A DNA stretch of 64,000 bases. Origin: Azorinus chamasolen (lineage: Eukaryota; Mollusca; Bivalvia; Cardiida; Solecurtidae). Shown piece after piece: positions 61,105 through 64,000 of the stretch. Under the pieces are notes generated by a model. The model saw only the letters and a program-made list of their open reading frames with translations. It had not been told where the DNA came from and made no database searches. A program made the translations under genes and the position numbers. How positions within the stretch are numbered: position 1 is the stretch's first letter; the number at the start of each line of letters is the position of its first letter. The DNA lies in contig OY755252.1 of the NCBI GenBank assembly GCA_963576725.1, forward strand, positions 28,774,078-28,838,077, written 5' to 3'.

Positions 61105-64000
61105 GGTTCTTATCGGTAGCATGGTTCATTACTGTATTTATACACTTAACGCTTCGAAGTGTGCAGGAGGTAGAGATTGAATAACAACAGAGTTTTCATC
61201 CGTTGATTGTCTTTATGTAGACTTTTCAATGAACAATCTATCGTATAGATCTACCTAAATAAATGTATTATCTGGTCAACAATACGAGGGTATCACTAAA
61301 CGTTGAAAGCGATTATTTAGAATTATCTCATCCGCGATTTATCGAGTGGCATCACCAGTTCCAGGCATCAATCAATATTATATATATTAATTCATAATTT
61401 ATATGTAATATTATAAATTCGTAGGGAATGATATTTCCAAAAGTTCTCAATCTAAATTGGTCATATAATTTGGATTAATTTAGATATGAACATTGATCTT
61501 TTACTGCTTCCTTACATCGAAAGTATTCATGTTGTAGATCTATGTATTTGGTTTTCGACTCTGACAGAAGATGACTGCTCTGGCGTTAATTCTAAACTGA
61601 CTGGCCTCGACAATCAGATCTCGGGGTTTATATAGGAAAACAGGGGTGGGTGAAAGTTTGGGGTGAGATCTATGGGTAATGGGCGAAATATTGGGCGATC
61701 CGTCCCGGCTAAGGGTGACGTGACGTCACCGCTCAAGGAAATCGACAAAAAATCGCCAAAACAGGGACGTTAGTCAAGACTTAACCTCAAACCTGTACAC
61801 TGTTCGATACAATATATCAATGCATATTTTAAGGCACACTGTATACTAACCACTGTATAGTTAAGGCAGAAAAACATAATTATATCTTCTTTATAAAATT
61901 CTGCAATATGTATTTAAAGGGGAAGTCCCTACATTTGACGCGTTTCAAAAACACCTAAAATATACAAAACTTATTTGTTTATACGCTGAAAAGTAGTATA
62001 TAGGAAGAAAACTCATCCAATTACCGTTTATAATGAGAAAACATCCATGTGTTTGATATCGCCGATCCGGATTTTACTCCCCGATGTTCCAGTTTTATTC
62101 GGGTAGGGTGTTAGTTCCGTAATTGTTCGCCCTATTCTCGTTTCTCCGACCACTTCCGAGAAAAGCTATTACGTAAACAATGGAGTGGTCGGGCGAGCAT
62201 CGACAGAACGCGGACGAATTTAACGGAAAAGGTCGATAATATTATGTTGTAGAACAAAAAATATAAGTATTGATTAAATCGGTTTATTTGTATCACAGGG
62301 CCATTTTTAGATATAAAAATACAATAAAATGAGTCATGCAGGAAACACCACATACAGAACAAACAGTCGCCCGAACAGCAACACAAGGAAACAGCAAATG
62401 TACATAACTATAAAAACAACAAGAGACGTACAAAGACAAAACAAACATGCAATAGGGGGAAGATGGAAGTACCGCCTTGGAACAGTCAGTGACAAAAGTC
62501 ACTGGGGGGTTAAACCGGTTTATGGGCGCCCAACCTCACACTTATTCCATCTCCACCCTAAAAGACAAACAGTGTAAATAAACGTATCCCCTCTCCGACT
62601 AATCTACAACAACCGCGACGGCAAATACAGTGGTAAAGTGCATGTATAACGAAAACATTTAAGTGAACAAACTGTATCCACCTATCGCTAGTGTACTCAA
62701 TGATTGAGCTGCAAACAGAGTAACTGTAGAAAAGTAATAAAGGGTACGACAAAAACGAAATAGTACAGATATCCGACGTTCTCCTTCCATTTCTGGATTT
62801 AAGAGGTCGCCTTCATAGAGTACTAAACCTTTCTTGTCGGCGTACATGCAAAGAGGCCATCGTGATTGCCAACTGTAAAAGGGTTCACAACCAAACATGC
62901 AGTATGTTGTAGTACTACAGGATCATATCCCTTTTTAATGAATTATTTAACATATTTGATGAACAAAGTGAGAAAATGGGTATGTCCAATAATTTTACGA
63001 AGTTTGTAAATCACATCACCATAAAATTCAGGATGTGACGGACAGACGACGGGCAGACGGACGAACATCTCTGGCAAAAACAATATGTCTCAACGGTAAA
63101 TTGGGGAGACATAAGTACCTTTACGGTTAGAATGAATCTTACTGACAGTTGAGAGAATGCCCCTATACAGTATGCCGATCGTTTGAACCCCGATCGACCG
63201 TAAAGCAACTCTACATCCGTAAGGGTCCATACCAGCTATCTCTTCCGAATATAGATATGCCAACGACAGAATAGAATACGCTAAGGGCTCGTTTAAGGGG
63301 TAACTATATTGGGATTTTCTCCAGCAGCTTGGCTGCTTTTGGAAGACTATAAACACACGCTTCCTTTAACTCGAGGGGGAATATGTAACGGTTGCCAGAA
63401 ACCCGCCAATAGGAGCGGGTTAGGATCCATACCATTTTACTCTCCCATTATTTCTCTTTTGTTGTCCATAGTTTATTTCGAGTTAAACGAGAAAAGAAGA
63501 AAAAACAGCAAACGACAGTCTGTAGCGGATGCCATTCAGGCGCGTTTAGGCATTTAATGTCTTTAAAATAGGCTGACTATCGTCGCCGACACCCTTATAT
63601 GATAATTGGCTCGATCATAAATAAAGATCTTATAGTCTATATTTTGCTGCAGTAAGGCTAAAACATAGAAGATGAAAATGTCTTCTGTGGCATACAGGTT
63701 AGAACTTTTTTGGCATCGGGACCACCGTTAATAGTGTATGCTCGAGCAGGGCTCTGTCCCCTCCCCTTTCTCACCATTTGACATAATCGCTGTTATTGTT
63801 AAATAAGTAAACGACACTTTAATGTCCGCTGGCTACCACGATTATGTCCAATATTAATTTGCTACTGGGCACCGCGATAGAACCGCGGCGAGTTAATAAA
63901 CTGTTAACATTTAATGTCCGGTCGAGGTTTTAACAAAACGGAATGGAACAACATTTTATTTCTTCGGGACTTAAACGTGATATTTATTATATATATGCGC
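61105..64000. other. Right-hand region without a recognised gene
   Basis: Open frames are all below about 90 codons and match nothing I know. 61105-62300 is less repetitive than the rest. 62330-62612 is a dispersed repeat. At about 63030-63110 a GACGGACAGACGACGG microsatellite adjoins TATGTCTC...GAGACATA, which looks like the end hairpin of yet another tandem-cored element. From 63120 to the end I see no structure I can name. Confidence 0.6.
62330..62612 (-). repeat. ~285-bp dispersed repeat, copy 2
   Basis: Inverted copy of 50514-50803 (ATGAGTCATGCAGGAAACACC to CCCCTCTCCGACTAATC). Confidence 0.78.

Larger units (their letters stand above)
58360..61105 (+). repeat. ~160-bp tandem array, split by two inserted repeats
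   Basis: Units with CAGGGGCAATAACTCAA, GGGGGAGACAATTCAAAA, ACAACTCATGCTGGTCA and GTTTCAGAGATACGCGCGAC occur at 58360-58536, 60091-60505 and 60740-61105. The first gap is filled by the pearl/HINE-like element and the second by the 220-bp repeat, both inserted in mid-unit. It is probably the core of an older tandem-cored element whose ends I cannot define. Confidence 0.75.

Noticed and set aside
62132..63557. Overlapping frames of 60-90 codons on both strands near the right end
   Set aside because: Several fall in the dispersed repeat shared with 50514-50803; none shows a domain, conserved motif or plausible splice partner.

Overview
The window is nuclear DNA from an invertebrate animal, most probably a bivalve mollusc. 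The evidence is AT-rich sequence, many-exon genes with GT..AG introns, extremely dense short inverted-repeat transposons, tandem-repeat-cored elements with a 3' hairpin of the kind described from bivalves, and a secreted coiled-coil C1q-domain protein. I cannot name the species. Most reading frames in the window are chance frames in repeats. I support three protein genes.

Layout: (1) 1-6,054 is repeat-filled intergenic DNA. (2) 6,055-25,245, minus strand: RPL11 (ribosomal protein uL5), six coding exons, 182 aa, with a 5'TOP-like start and an AATAAA signal. Its last intron (9.8 kb) holds eight near-identical 126-128-nt copies of a sequence that, read in the RPL11 sense, has the layout of a box C/D snoRNA. 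(3) 25,246-25,433 is a compact head-to-head promoter with an X-box (RFX site) and an E-box. (4) 25,434-44,600, plus strand: DRC1 of the axonemal nexin-dynein regulatory complex, 18 coding exons, 742 aa. (5) 44,600-51,690 is intergenic repeats. (6) 51,693-56,322, plus strand: a secreted C1q-domain protein, three exons, 277 aa. (7) 56,575-64,000 holds nested tandem-repeat elements and no gene I can support.

Repeat families used below. Families A, B and C are about 190-280 bp, bounded by TTAA and ends of the type TTAACCCTTTCC...GGAAAGGGTTAA (piggyBac-like MITEs). A and B share a long central palindrome running from GCAAACAGAG to CTCTGTTTGC but have different arms; C has a different palindrome (ATTTGCTCC...GGAGCAAAT). 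Family F also uses TTAA, with other terminal repeats. Family D is about 205 bp, begins CAGTAAAACC, ends GGTTTTACTG and sits between TA dinucleotides (pogo/Tc1-mariner-like). Family E is a palindrome built on TTTCTCCACCAAACCC. Families A, B, C and D, despite different ends and target sites, all centre on about the same 14-bp palindrome GCTCCTATAGGAGC. Strand for these elements is only an orientation convention.

How the pieces relate: a growth-type housekeeping gene (RPL11, possible snoRNA host) and a cilium gene (DRC1) share one promoter, and each has signals for its own programme. MITEs have landed right against functional sites: next to an RPL11 splice donor, 19 bp from a DRC1 splice acceptor, and on the stop codon of the C1q gene.
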